Below, piece after piece: positions 1-8,595 of a stretch of DNA of 64,000 bases. Origin of the DNA: Flavobacteriales bacterium. GTDB taxonomy: Bacteria > Bacteroidota > Bacteroidia > Flavobacteriales > Flavobacteriaceae. Each line of letters opens with the position of its first letter. The first letter of the stretch is position 1. Both the position numbers and the translations under genes were made by a program. The stretch lies in contig JACJYY010000005.1 in assembly GCA_020635875.1 (NCBI GenBank), forward strand, positions 186,001-250,000. Direction: 5' to 3'. The notes under the pieces are model-generated. The model saw only the letters and a list, made by a program, of their open reading frames with translations, had not been told where the DNA came from and did no database searches.

Positions 1-905
1 TTCAAATGACTATCCTTATCACTAAACAAATTTTCGGAAATATTTAACGTCCCATAATTTAGGATTGTATGTCCTGTATTATTGGCTACATTTTGATAAA
101 AATCTAACGTTTCTTTTGAGTTTTCTTTTTCATTCCTTTCGTTAACGGTAGGAGGGATTACAAACAGTAAATCCACATTATGCTTTTCAGATAGTTTAAC
201 AATGTTTTGCAAAATATGCATCACAGAATCTTCTCCATAACCACTCATAGGTTGATTAGGCACAATCAATCCAGGCTGCCATAGTTTTCGTATTGAATCA
301 GTAAATTGATATCCTTTATTATCTAAGACGTCTTGTATAAGGTTTGTGCGATAAATTTCTGTTCCATCAAGATAATCCGAAAACACAATAAAGGGAGTCT
401 TTATGAGGTTTTCAACACGAAATGACCTTCGCCATCTCGCCAATTTTAAATGTTCTGCCAGATAATTTTGAAGTTTATATTCAACCGCATCAATTCCTTC
501 CTGCTCTAGCTCTTCTTTATTCTCAAAAAAAAGATGAAATGGAGAAACCTCAATGACCACCACATCCAAACCTGGCTTACCAATAGCTTTATTGAAGAAA
601 AAATCCAAATTTTGAATATTATTCCAAGCAAATGCCCCATTGAAAGCCCTCAATTTTATATCATTATTATTTTCTAGGAATTGAACAATCTTCTTTGGCG
701 CTATTGCATCATTAAACCTTGAACTGCCTAAAAAAAGAATTTGAGTAGAATTTCGATTCTGAAACATCGCAGACTTTATTCTTACTCTTTCCGTTAAATT
801 GGAAAAAACTATGGGAAACAAATTTAACAACACTTCCAAAAGAACTATTACCACTCCTAAACCTACAAAATAACGAAGGGGTTTATTCTTATTGAATCGA
901 CTCAT
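1..905 (-). CDS. SGNH/GDSL-type hydrolase-like membrane-anchored protein (partial, cut by window start)
   Basis: An open frame runs from ATG at 903-905 to the window edge with no stop, about 301 codons. The N-terminus is basic and followed by one membrane segment (about residues 10-33), so the rest probably lies outside the cytoplasm. LFLGSSRFNDAI resembles the SGNH block I nucleophile region, and DSHLN at the window edge resembles the C-terminal Asp-x-His block. Such proteins often act as acyl esterases or transferases on cell-surface polymers, but the substrate cannot be read here. The start lies inside the end of the upstream potassium channel gene, so the two are probably translationally coupled. 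The frame is clear; the function is inferred. Confidence 0.7.
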   Translation of the reverse strand, partial: MSRFNKNKPLRYFVGLGVVIVLLEVLLNLFPIVFSNLTERVRIKSAMFQNRNSTQILFLGSSRFNDAIAPKKIVQFLENNNDIKLRAFNGAFAWNNIQNLDFFFNKAIGKPGLDVVVIEVSPFHLFFENKEELEQEGIDAVEYKLQNYLAEHLKLARWRRSFRVENLIKTPFIVFSDYLDGTEIYRTNLIQDVLDNKGYQFTDSIRKLWQPGLIVPNQPMSGYGEDSVMHILQNIVKLSEKHNVDLLFVIPPTVNERNEKENSKETLDFYQNVANNTGHTILNYGTLNISENLFSDKDSHL

Positions 906-1677
906 CCTCCTCTTCTTTGTCTTTAAAATGCTGGTAAACAATTTCTCTGTGGCGTTTGCGTTCTTCATCTTCTATCTCACGGGCACGAGATAAAGCGGAT
1001 GCCACCAAACCTGCAGGTATAGTAATTATAGCTACACCAATAATTAACACAAAAAAGGTAAATATTTTCCCCCCCATGGTAATCGGATACACATCCCCAT
1101 AGCCTACAGTCGTGAGCGTTACAATCGACCACCACATACTATGAAAAACGGATTTAAAAACTTCGGGTTGTGCTTCGTACTCAAAATAGTGAATCCCAGC
1201 CGCAGAGAGGAACACAAAAATCATGGTTATGATAAAGAACAGTGTTATCTCTTCTTTAACAATACGCGCTGCCAAATGAATCCTATGAAAAGCACGATTG
1301 TATCGAATGAGTTTAAAAGCTCTAAAAATGATAAAGAATCTAAATATCCTAAGCACCCTTAAATCAATGGCGCTGACTAAGAAAAACGGTAAAATGGCCA
1401 TTAAATCAATAATACCGAAAAAACTAAAAATATAATTGATTTTTTCCTCTGCCACATATATCCGAGCCAAATACTCAAACATAAAGACACATAAGCAAAC
1501 CGCATCAATAACATGTAGTACCAACAACGTGTGTGCTGAATTATCGGGATAGGTTTCTACCGCAAAGGAAAACATGGAAACCAATATCAAAATCTGAATC
1601 ACAGTCCCGAAAACACGTCCTCGTGAAGTGGTACTATCGTCTACTATTTTTCGAAGCTCAGACTTGATAAATTGCAT
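889..1677 (-). CDS. Voltage-gated potassium channel family protein
   Basis: The 262-residue protein has six hydrophobic segments. An S4-like helix has arginines at every third position (residues 107-125, LRVLRIFRFFIIFRAFKLIR). The pore loop contains the selectivity filter TVGYGD at 190-195, followed by the last pore helix and a charged cytoplasmic tail of about 30 residues. This is the Kv/KvAP layout, and the protein should form a tetrameric potassium channel in the inner membrane. No RCK/TrkA-N domain follows, so calcium or nucleotide gating is not indicated. The gene lies beyond the leu operon terminator and overlaps the next gene by 17 bases. The physiological trigger is unknown. Confidence 0.9.
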   Translation of the reverse strand: MQFIKSELRKIVDDSTTSRGRVFGTVIQILILVSMFSFAVETYPDNSAHTLLVLHVIDAVCLCVFMFEYLARIYVAEEKINYIFSFFGIIDLMAILPFFLVSAIDLRVLRIFRFFIIFRAFKLIRYNRAFHRIHLAARIVKEEITLFFIITMIFVFLSAAGIHYFEYEAQPEVFKSVFHSMWWSIVTLTTVGYGDVYPITMGGKIFTFFVLIIGVAIITIPAGLVASALSRAREIEDEERKRHREIVYQHFKDKEEEDESIQ

Positions 1678-1718
1678 GAATTATATGCTTTTAAAAGAAG
1701 TACAAAATAACCAAAAAG

Positions 1719-1754
1719 AATCCCCTTTCCAAAATATATTTTGGAAAGGGGATT
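1719..1754 (-). terminator. Terminator of the leu operon
   Basis: Two perfect 17-base arms (1719-1735 and 1738-1754) form a hairpin 25 bases past the leuB stop. On the minus strand the hairpin is followed by CTTTTTGG, a short U-rich tail. It separates leuB from the potassium channel gene. Confidence 0.85.
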
Positions 1755-1778
1755 ATGATAGTATATTTCCTAAAAGTA

Positions 1779-2834
1779 CTAGATGTTAGCCGCTAACCAA
1801 TCACCTACTTCTTTAGTGCTGTAAGATTTTCCTCCATCTGCTAAATCCTCAGTTACAACACCTTGTGTCAACGCTTTGTTTACCGCTTCTCTGATGGCAT
1901 TTCCTTCTTCGTGTAATCCAAAGTTTTCGAACATCATAGCAGCCGATAAAACTGTTGCCATAGGGTTTGCAATATTTTTACCTGTTGCTTGTGGGTATGA
2001 ACCATGAATAGGTTCAAACAATCCAATATCAGAACCTAAAGAGGCTGATGGCATTAATCCCATAGAACCCGAAATCACAGACGCTTCATCTGTTAAGATA
2101 TCTCCAAACAAATTTTCTGTAATCAATACGTCATACGAATTAGGCCATTGTACCAAACGCATTGCAACAGCATCCACAAACTCATAACTTACTGTAACTT
2201 CTGGATAATCCTTTTCCATCGCTTGAACGGTTTCTCTCCACAAACGTGAAGTTTCTAAAACGTTAGCTTTATCCACACAACATAATTTTTTAGAGCGCGT
2301 CATGGCTAATTCAAATCCTTTTTTAGCCAAACGTTGTACTTCTTCACGAGTATAAACACAATTATCATAAGCCGTATCTCCGTTGTCTCTTCTTCCTTTT
2401 TCGCCAAAGTAAATACCTCCTGTTAACTCGCGTAAGAACACTAAATCTGTTCCTTCGATACGTTCTCTTTTTAGTGGAGATTTGTCTAACAAAGAAGGGA
2501 AAGTAAATGTAGGACGCACATTAGCAAACAATCCCAACGCTTTACGCATTTTTAACAACCCTTGCTCCGGACGCACCTTAGCTGATGGATCATTATCATA
2601 TTTTGGATGTCCGATAGCCCCAAATAATACAGCATCAGATGACTTACAAATCTCGTGTGTCTCATCTGGATAAGGCTCACCTACTGCATCAATCGCTGCA
2701 GCACCAGTCAATGCTGGTCTCCAAGTGATGTCATGGTTAAACTTTGCAGCAACTGCATCAGATACTTTAACTGCTTGCTCGATTACTTCTGGCCCGATTC
2801 CATCCCCAGCCAATAAAGCGATGTTTAATTTCAT
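1779..2834 (-). CDS. leuB: 3-isopropylmalate dehydrogenase
   Basis: LeuB oxidatively decarboxylates 3-isopropylmalate with NAD+ to give 2-oxoisocaproate, the third step of leucine synthesis, in the cytoplasm. The 351 residues match the family length. The start LNIALLAGDGIGPEV is the usual N-terminus, ELTGGIYFGE is the substrate-loop region, and ITENLFGDILTDEAS carries the metal-binding aspartates. The nucleotide site follows in EPIHGSYPQATGKNIANPMA. It is the last gene of the leuC-leuD-leuA-leuB series, and a strong terminator follows. Confidence 0.96.
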   Translation of the reverse strand: MKLNIALLAGDGIGPEVIEQAVKVSDAVAAKFNHDITWRPALTGAAAIDAVGEPYPDETHEICKSSDAVLFGAIGHPKYDNDPSAKVRPEQGLLKMRKALGLFANVRPTFTFPSLLDKSPLKRERIEGTDLVFLRELTGGIYFGEKGRRDNGDTAYDNCVYTREEVQRLAKKGFELAMTRSKKLCCVDKANVLETSRLWRETVQAMEKDYPEVTVSYEFVDAVAMRLVQWPNSYDVLITENLFGDILTDEASVISGSMGLMPSASLGSDIGLFEPIHGSYPQATGKNIANPMATVLSAAMMFENFGLHEEGNAIREAVNKALTQGVVTEDLADGGKSYSTKEVGDWLAANI

Positions 2835-2850
2835 TTTATATTTAGTTTAT

Positions 2851-2955
2851 AAAGTTTGAAAGTCCAAAGTCCAAAGTCTTAAAGTTTACAAAGCTAACAA
2901 AACGACATGAAAACTTTCTCGTCGTTTTTCACTTTCAACTTTCCAACTTTTGACC
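2851..2955. repeat. Degenerate AAAGT-type short repeats in inverted arrangement (leuA-leuB spacer)
   Basis: The spacer between leuA and leuB holds direct copies of an AAAGTYY-like unit (2851-2892) and, facing them, inverted copies of the ACTTTCAACTTTCCAACTTT type (2929-2955). The two sides could pair as a long imperfect hairpin in the leu mRNA. A similar arrangement occurs in the leuC-leuD spacer. Confidence 0.6.
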
Positions 2956-2963
2956 TATCGACT

Positions 2964-4487
2964 CTAAATAATATTTAACATTTTTTGAGTGGCCGTGATA
3001 GCCGATACCGTCTGGTCACTATCCAATCCACGTGTTTTAAATTCTTTGCCTCCTTCGGGTTGCCAAGTAATTACTGTTTCGCATAAGGCATCCGAGTTAC
3101 TTCCTGGAGGTATCCTAACCATATAATCTGTTAGCTTTGGCAATACACGTCCTACTTTTTTATAGATGCTTCGTAAGGCCGTAACAAATGCATCATACTG
3201 ACCGTCTCCTTGTGCATTTTCCTCGTAGATTTTCCCATCAATAATCATCCGTACCGTAGCTGATGGACGTAATCCTTTGGCATGCATCAACACATAAGAG
3301 TCAATCACCACTTTCTGTTCAATGATTGAACTACTGTCAATTACATCGGATATGATATACGGTAAATCCTCTTGTGTAACTTTCTCTTTTTTATCCCCAA
3401 GTTCGATAATACGTTGGGTAACTTTTTTCAAATCCTCTTGAGACAAGTGTATTCCTAACTCCTGAAGATTCTTTTCAATATTCGCCTTACCTGAAGTTTT
3501 ACCTAAAGCATATTGACGCTTTCGCCCAAAACGTTCTGGCAATAAATCATTAAAATACAAGTTCTTCTTATTGTCCCCGTCTGCATGGATACCCGCTGTC
3601 TGTGTAAATACATTATCACCCACAATTGGCTTGTTTGCTGGGATACGGTTACCCGAAAAAGTCTCCACCAACTTACTCACCTTATACAAGGCCTTTTCTT
3701 TCACTCCAATGATTACCTCTGGCAAAAAGTCATGGATTACCGCAACAGCACTCGCCAAAGGCGCATTTCCGGCACGTTCACCCATTCCGTTTATTGTCAA
3801 ATGCAAGCCGTCTATACCTGCCTTAACCGCTTCCATCACATTTCCGATACTCAAATCATAATCGTTATGTGCATGGAAATCAAAGTGAGTATTAGGATAA
3901 CGCACTTTTAGTTGTTTTACAAATTCAGAAGATTGCGCTGGTGTCAACACCCCTAAGGTATCTGGCAACAATACGCGTTTGATTGGCTGCTTTGTCAAAA
4001 AGTCTAAATAATCAAATACGTACGCTGGCGAATTAATCATTCCATTACTCCAATCTTCTAAATACACATTGGTTTCTATATTGTTTTGGCTAGCCAAAGC
4101 AATGTTTTCAGCGATGTCTTTAAAATGCTGTTCTGGTGTTTTTTTCAGTTGATAAGTCAGATGATTTAATGAACCTTTGGTCAACAAATTCTGAACTTTG
4201 GCTCCAGCTTTTTGCATCCATTCAATCGACACCCCTCCGTCAACAAAAGTCAACACTTCAATGCGGTCAATATAACCTTTGGACTGTGCCCAATCTGTTA
4301 TGTTTACTACCGCTTGAAATTCTCCTTCTGACACTCTTGCCGAAGCAATTTCAATACGATCAACTTGTAATTCTTCTAATAATAATTGAGCGATTGTCAT
4401 TTTTTCGGTAGCCGAAAACGACACTCCTGAAGTTTGTTCACCATCCCTAAGGGTGGTGTCCATTATTTCAATTTTTTTTCTGCTCAT
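2964..4487 (-). CDS. leuA: 2-isopropylmalate synthase-type enzyme (LeuA family; citramalate synthase possible)
   Basis: This family condenses acetyl-CoA with a 2-oxoacid (2-oxoisovalerate for leucine, pyruvate for citramalate). The N-terminal motif MDTTLRDGEQTSGVSFS (residues 9-25) and the metal-binding FHAHNDYD are intact, followed by NGMGERAGNAPL. A C-terminal part of about 130 residues matches the LeuA regulatory (allosteric) domain in position, so feedback control is plausible. At 507 residues it is close to the longer flavobacterial LeuA-type proteins. Its place among leuC, leuD and leuB favours the leucine role, but substrate choice between this and citramalate synthase cannot be fixed by eye. 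A hairpin separates it from leuD. Confidence 0.88.
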   Translation of the reverse strand: MSRKKIEIMDTTLRDGEQTSGVSFSATEKMTIAQLLLEELQVDRIEIASARVSEGEFQAVVNITDWAQSKGYIDRIEVLTFVDGGVSIEWMQKAGAKVQNLLTKGSLNHLTYQLKKTPEQHFKDIAENIALASQNNIETNVYLEDWSNGMINSPAYVFDYLDFLTKQPIKRVLLPDTLGVLTPAQSSEFVKQLKVRYPNTHFDFHAHNDYDLSIGNVMEAVKAGIDGLHLTINGMGERAGNAPLASAVAVIHDFLPEVIIGVKEKALYKVSKLVETFSGNRIPANKPIVGDNVFTQTAGIHADGDNKKNLYFNDLLPERFGRKRQYALGKTSGKANIEKNLQELGIHLSQEDLKKVTQRIIELGDKKEKVTQEDLPYIISDVIDSSSIIEQKVVIDSYVLMHAKGLRPSATVRMIIDGKIYEENAQGDGQYDAFVTALRSIYKKVGRVLPKLTDYMVRIPPGSNSDALCETVITWQPEGGKEFKTRGLDSDQTVSAITATQKMLNII

Positions 4488-4522
4488 TACTGACGTATGA
4501 AATTCTTATTTTTTTATACTAC

Positions 4523-4558
4523 AAAAGCGTTTCATCAAATAGTTTGTGAAACGCTTTT
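4523..4558. terminator. Hairpin between leuD and leuA (possible intra-operon terminator/attenuator)
   Basis: Perfect 12-base arms AAAAGCGTTTCA (4523-4534) and TGAAACGCTTTT (4547-4558) enclose a 12-base loop. On the minus strand the stem ends in only four T residues, then GTAG, so it should be a weak terminator or a processing site. It lies between the leuD stop and the leuA start. Confidence 0.5.
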
Positions 4559-4584
4559 AATTATTTTCGTTCAATCGAATCTCC

Positions 4585-5184
4585 TTAAAAAGGACGTTTC
4601 TCTGCAAATGCTGAAATTTCGTTTTCGATATTTTTCAAATAGTCAATATCATCAAAACCATTCAACATATTTTCTTTTTTGTATCCGTTAATCGCAAATG
4701 ACTCAGACTCTCCTGTTGACACTAAAGTCACGGTTTGAGCTGGTAAGTCTACTTTGATTTCTGTTTTTGGATCTGCCTCAATTGCTTCAAACAACTTATC
4801 TGCAAATTCTGCCGAAACTTGTACTGGCAACACACCAATGTTTAAACAGTTGTTTTTGAAGATATCTGCAAACTCCGAAGAAATTACACATCTTAATCCG
4901 AAATCATACACTGACCATGCTGCGTGCTCTCTCGAAGATCCTGAACCGAAGTTTCTTCCTCCTACTAATATTTTAGAACCTGCGTATTTTGCATCATTCA
5001 ATGGGAAATCTGCCTTAGGCGTTCCATCTGCGTTATATCTCCAATCACGGAAAAAATTAATGTCAAAATCTACACGCTCAGTTGCTTTTAAGAAACGTGC
5101 TGGTATGATTTGATCCGTATCCACGTTCTCGATTGGTAGTGGATAAGCTGTACTTGTTAATACTTCAAATTTATCGTAAGCCAT
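4585..5184 (-). CDS. leuD: 3-isopropylmalate dehydratase small subunit
   Basis: LeuD is the swivel-domain subunit that pairs with LeuC to isomerise 2- to 3-isopropylmalate in the cytoplasm. The 199 residues are the normal length. The motif VGGRNFGSGSSREHAAW, typical of the aconitase small domain, is present at about residues 74-90, as is the N-terminal VDTDQIIPARFLK. It follows leuC after a spacer of about 190 bases filled with short repeats and precedes leuA. Confidence 0.95.
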   Translation of the reverse strand: MAYDKFEVLTSTAYPLPIENVDTDQIIPARFLKATERVDFDINFFRDWRYNADGTPKADFPLNDAKYAGSKILVGGRNFGSGSSREHAAWSVYDFGLRCVISSEFADIFKNNCLNIGVLPVQVSAEFADKLFEAIEADPKTEIKVDLPAQTVTLVSTGESESFAINGYKKENMLNGFDDIDYLKNIENEISAFAEKRPF

Positions 5185-5197
5185 AGCTTTATTAGTT

Positions 5198-5373
5198 TGT
5201 AAAGTTGTAAAGTCAAAAGTTGTAAAGTCACTTTTCGCAACGTGAATTCAACACTTCTTACTTTATCACTCTGTTATTTTATTTAGTTTTTAAAGTTGAA
5301 AGTTGGAAAGTTGTTCTTCTTAAGACAAACATGAATCTCCCACTTTCGTGACTTTCTGACTTTTTAACTTTCT
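5198..5373. repeat. Degenerate AAAGT-type short repeats in inverted arrangement (leuC-leuD spacer)
   Basis: Three clusters are visible. 5198-5230 has repeated TGTAAAGT units, 5287-5313 has AAAGTTGAAAGTTGGAAAGTT, and 5341-5373 carries the same unit inverted (GACTTTCTGACTTTTTAACTTT). The unit and layout match the leuA-leuB spacer. It may form mRNA structure between cistrons. Confidence 0.6.
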
Positions 5374-5374
5374 A

Positions 5375-6772
5375 CTATTTTAAAATTGTTCTTGGATCCG
5401 TTACTACTCCTTCTACCGCCGAAGCTGCTGCTACTAATGGCGAAGCTAATAATGTTCTTGATCCTGGTCCTTGACGACCCTCAAAGTTTCTGTTTGATGT
5501 AGAAACTGATAATTTTCCTGCAGGAATTTTATCATCATTCATTGCCAAACATGCTGAACATCCAGGCTCTCTTAATACAAATCCAGCTTCTTCGATGATT
5601 TTGTCTAATCCTTCCGCTTTGATTTGATCTACCACTTTGTGTGAACCTGGTACTAACCAAGCTGTAACGTGATCTGCCTTTTTACGTCCTTTGATTACTG
5701 AACAGAATGCTCTAAAGTCTTCGATACGTCCGTTAGTACATGATCCTAAGAATACAAAGTCAATCTTTTTACCAATCATTGAATCTCCTTCATGGAAATC
5801 CATATAACCCAATGATTTTTTGTAGGTCTCTGCTTTTCCTTTAACATCTTGTGCATTAGGGATGCTTTTGGTTACTCCGATACCCATACCTGGATTGGTA
5901 CCGTAAGTAATCATCGGCTCGATATCTGCCGCGTTGTAATTGAACTCAATATCAAAGGTAGCACCTTCATCTGTTTTAAGGGTTTTCCAATATTCCATGG
6001 CTTTATCCCAATCCGCACCTTTTGGCGTAAAGCGTCTTCCTTTGATGTACTCAAATGTTTTTTCGTCTGGCGCAATCATACCTCCACGTGCTCCCATCTC
6101 AATTGACAAGTTACACACAGTCATACGACCTTCCATAGTCATATCTTCAAAAACATCTCCTGCATACTCTACAAAGTATCCAGTCGCTCCTGAAGTAGTT
6201 TGTTGTGCGATGATATATAGCGCCACATCTTTTGGTGTTACTCCTGCGCCCAATTTACCATTTACGTTGATGCGCATTTTCTTTGGTTTTGGTTGCATGA
6301 TACATTGTGTAGACAATACCATTTCTACCTCTGATGTACCAATTCCAAAAGCAATCGCTCCAAATGCTCCGTGTGTTGATGTGTGTGAATCCCCACACAC
6401 AATCGTAGCTCCTGGTAAAGTAATTCCGTTTTCTGGCCCTACTACGTGAACAATACCGTTGTTCTCGTCTCCTAATCCCCAGTGCGAAATACCATACTTT
6501 TTAGCATTTCTTTCCAAAGCATCTAATTGATTCGCAGACAATGGATCTGCTACTGGCAAATGTTGGTTAATTGTAGGTGTATTATGATCAGCCGTTGCGA
6601 AAGTACGCTCTGGATATACTACATCATTTCCTCTACTTTCCAATCCTAAAAAGGCAACTGGACTCGTAACTTCATGAATAAAATGACGATCGATAAAGAA
6701 TACATCTGGCCCGTCTTGTACGTGACGAACAACGTGCGAATCCCATACCTTGTCAAATAACGTCTTACTCAT
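5375..6772 (-). CDS. leuC: 3-isopropylmalate dehydratase large subunit
   Basis: LeuC is the [4Fe-4S]-binding catalytic subunit of isopropylmalate isomerase. The 465 residues are standard. Cluster ligands are visible: a cysteine in FLGSCTNGRIEDFR and two in REPGCSACLAMN. The active-site stretch VCGDSHTSTHGAFGAIAFGIGTSE is also intact. It is the first gene of the leu operon. A candidate TAnnTTTG promoter lies about 60 bases upstream of the ATG. Confidence 0.96.
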   Translation of the reverse strand: MSKTLFDKVWDSHVVRHVQDGPDVFFIDRHFIHEVTSPVAFLGLESRGNDVVYPERTFATADHNTPTINQHLPVADPLSANQLDALERNAKKYGISHWGLGDENNGIVHVVGPENGITLPGATIVCGDSHTSTHGAFGAIAFGIGTSEVEMVLSTQCIMQPKPKKMRINVNGKLGAGVTPKDVALYIIAQQTTSGATGYFVEYAGDVFEDMTMEGRMTVCNLSIEMGARGGMIAPDEKTFEYIKGRRFTPKGADWDKAMEYWKTLKTDEGATFDIEFNYNAADIEPMITYGTNPGMGIGVTKSIPNAQDVKGKAETYKKSLGYMDFHEGDSMIGKKIDFVFLGSCTNGRIEDFRAFCSVIKGRKKADHVTAWLVPGSHKVVDQIKAEGLDKIIEEAGFVLREPGCSACLAMNDDKIPAGKLSVSTSNRNFEGRQGPGSRTLLASPLVAAASAVEGVVTDPRTILK

Positions 6773-6833
6773 TTCTCTTCTGTTTTTATGTCTTGTTAAT
6801 TCTTAAAGGGCTCAAAATAAGCCACAAAGTCTG

Positions 6834-6860
6834 CAAATTTACGAAAAGAACTATAAACAA
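6834..6860 (-). promoter_or_regulatory. Candidate leu operon promoter
   Basis: On the minus strand TAAATTTG (6834-6841) matches the Bacteroidota -7 consensus TAnnTTTG. A TTG lies 16 bases upstream (6858-6860). The predicted start of transcription leaves a leader of about 58 bases before leuC. Confidence 0.5.
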
Positions 6861-6937
6861 CCATACTAATATTTCATATAGATGGGTTTTGAGGGGAAAA
6901 GAGAGGCATACTCTTTATTATTTCATGTACTTTACTT

Positions 6938-8365
6938 CTATAAAAACAACACTTCTAGCTTAAAATCATTATCCACCAAATCTAGCTTATGCTGATTATC
7001 GCTAACCCCGTAGGTAGTAATAAAAGTAATATGAATCGTTTTGTTGGTTTTGGTTACTGCTTTCAAACCTTCCCTTTTGATTCTTAAACTTGCAGCATAT
7101 TCAGAAGAAATAGTATACTCGTCTGCATAAAATTTCATTTCACAAATAGTAATTACACCATCTTTTCTATCAATCAATAAGTCAATCTGAAAACCTTTTT
7201 CATAGTCCTTATTCTTTTTGTGTAAAAAGCTGTTGACGGTAGTTTGTACGCCCGAAATCCCCAATGCTCGTTGAATATTTGAAACGTGTTTGATACACAA
7301 ATTTTCAAAAGCATAACCACACCAAGTTTTATATTCCTGACTTTGCGAAAGATTTAACCAATAATTATCATCTACTTTTTTACCATCAATAAAACGTAAA
7401 TAAAACAAAGAATATTCATCAGAAAGTCTATACAAGGAGCCTTTCTTTTTCTTTTCCAAAGGTTCATAAACAGTAATAAAACCAGAAATCTCTAACTCTT
7501 TTAGCACATTAGAAAAATAGCCTCCGTCACTTTTGCCAGTCGCCTTTAATAGTTCCTTTCGCTCAAGCCCCATAGATTTATCTGACAATGCTTTAATAAC
7601 AGCAATATGATTAGTCGCATTTTCAAAAAGTGCAGGATATAGATTATCAAATTCGTTACGCAACACGCCGTCTTTCGAAAAACATATATTCTGAATATTC
7701 TGCGCGGCACTTTTTCCTTTTTCTATTTGCTCTAAATAATGAGGAATGCCTCCAATTGCCATATATAATTGAGCAATCTGATAATCACTCAATTGTATGT
7801 TTTTATGTTCAAAAAAGGCTTTTGTTTCCGCGAGTGTAAACGGCAGTAGGGTAATTAATTTGGTTAACCTATTATGCAGACCTCCTTTTGCATTGACAAC
7901 GTTCTCTATCATCCATGAAGCTGCCGAACCACAAATCACAACCACAATGTTTTGCTGAGAAGCCCAATTGTTCCACCAATGCGCTAACGCCTCTGTAAAT
8001 CCAGATTTTTTACCCGCAATCCAAGGCAGTTCATCAAAAAACAGCACAGGTTTTTTGGTTGTATCCAATTGAGAAAGTTGCTGGGTCAATTGATTAAACG
8101 CTCGCAACCAATCAGGAGGTGTGTCATGTAATTTCTCGCTTGGAAAAAACAAATTCATCTGTAAAGCAAAATTTATGAGCTGCTTATCAACCTCTGCATC
8201 TTTAAGCCCAGTCATCTCAAACACCTTATTTTCCTTATAGGTTTCTCGAATCAAAAAAGTCTTACCTACCCTTCGTCGTCCAATAACAGCTATTAAATGA
8301 GACTTTTCATCATTTAGATATGATCTCATTTCTGCTTGTTCCTCTTTACGTCCTATTATAGTCAT
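6938..8365 (-). CDS. ATP-binding protein of the archaeal-type AAA/DUF234 family
   Basis: The 475-residue protein starts MTIIGRKEEQ and has a Walker A motif GRRRVGKT (residues 29-36) and Walker B FFDELPW (109-115). A winged-helix-like middle part follows. The C-terminal DUF234 region contains QIDLLIDR and then CEMK (D395, E409, K411), which resembles a PD-(D/E)XK nuclease core. These STAND-like ATPases are common in Bacteroidota and archaea as accessory genes, and their cellular role is poorly known. The upstream region carries two perfect inverted repeats with a GCGGAA core, which could be an operator or a target site. It marks the left border of the island between leuC and glyS. Confidence 0.85.
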   Translation of the reverse strand: MTIIGRKEEQAEMRSYLNDEKSHLIAVIGRRRVGKTFLIRETYKENKVFEMTGLKDAEVDKQLINFALQMNLFFPSEKLHDTPPDWLRAFNQLTQQLSQLDTTKKPVLFFDELPWIAGKKSGFTEALAHWWNNWASQQNIVVVICGSAASWMIENVVNAKGGLHNRLTKLITLLPFTLAETKAFFEHKNIQLSDYQIAQLYMAIGGIPHYLEQIEKGKSAAQNIQNICFSKDGVLRNEFDNLYPALFENATNHIAVIKALSDKSMGLERKELLKATGKSDGGYFSNVLKELEISGFITVYEPLEKKKKGSLYRLSDEYSLFYLRFIDGKKVDDNYWLNLSQSQEYKTWCGYAFENLCIKHVSNIQRALGISGVQTTVNSFLHKKNKDYEKGFQIDLLIDRKDGVITICEMKFYADEYTISSEYAASLRIKREGLKAVTKTNKTIHITFITTYGVSDNQHKLDLVDNDFKLEVLFL

Positions 8366-8377
8366 ACAAATATTTTT

Positions 8378-8464
8378 ACGCGGAATGTATCAAATATAAG
8401 TACTTTCCGCGTGATTTTAAATTTTTCTGCGCGGAATCTCTGTTTTTTAGCCACATTCCGCGCA
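8378..8464. repeat. Two tandem perfect inverted repeats with GCGGAA core upstream of the DUF234 ATPase
   Basis: ACGCGGAA (8378-8385) pairs with TTCCGCGT (8405-8412). TGCGCGGAAT (8428-8437) pairs with ATTCCGCGCA (8455-8464). Loops are 19 and 17 bases. Four GC-rich copies of one core in alternating orientation stand out in AT-rich DNA and lie just before the ATPase start. Confidence 0.8.
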
Positions 8465-8595
8465 GGAAGTTGTTTCTGATTTTTAAATATTCATGATTTG
8501 TAAGTCTATGGACTAAAAAGTTAAGACGAATAATTAGCCTATAAGTATATAATGTATTTGTTTATTTTAGTCTTTAAACTCACATCAATACAACA

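Noticed and set aside
5849..6449. Long plus-strand frames opposite leuC
   Set aside because: Antisense shadows of a well-conserved enzyme gene; their translations show no family features.
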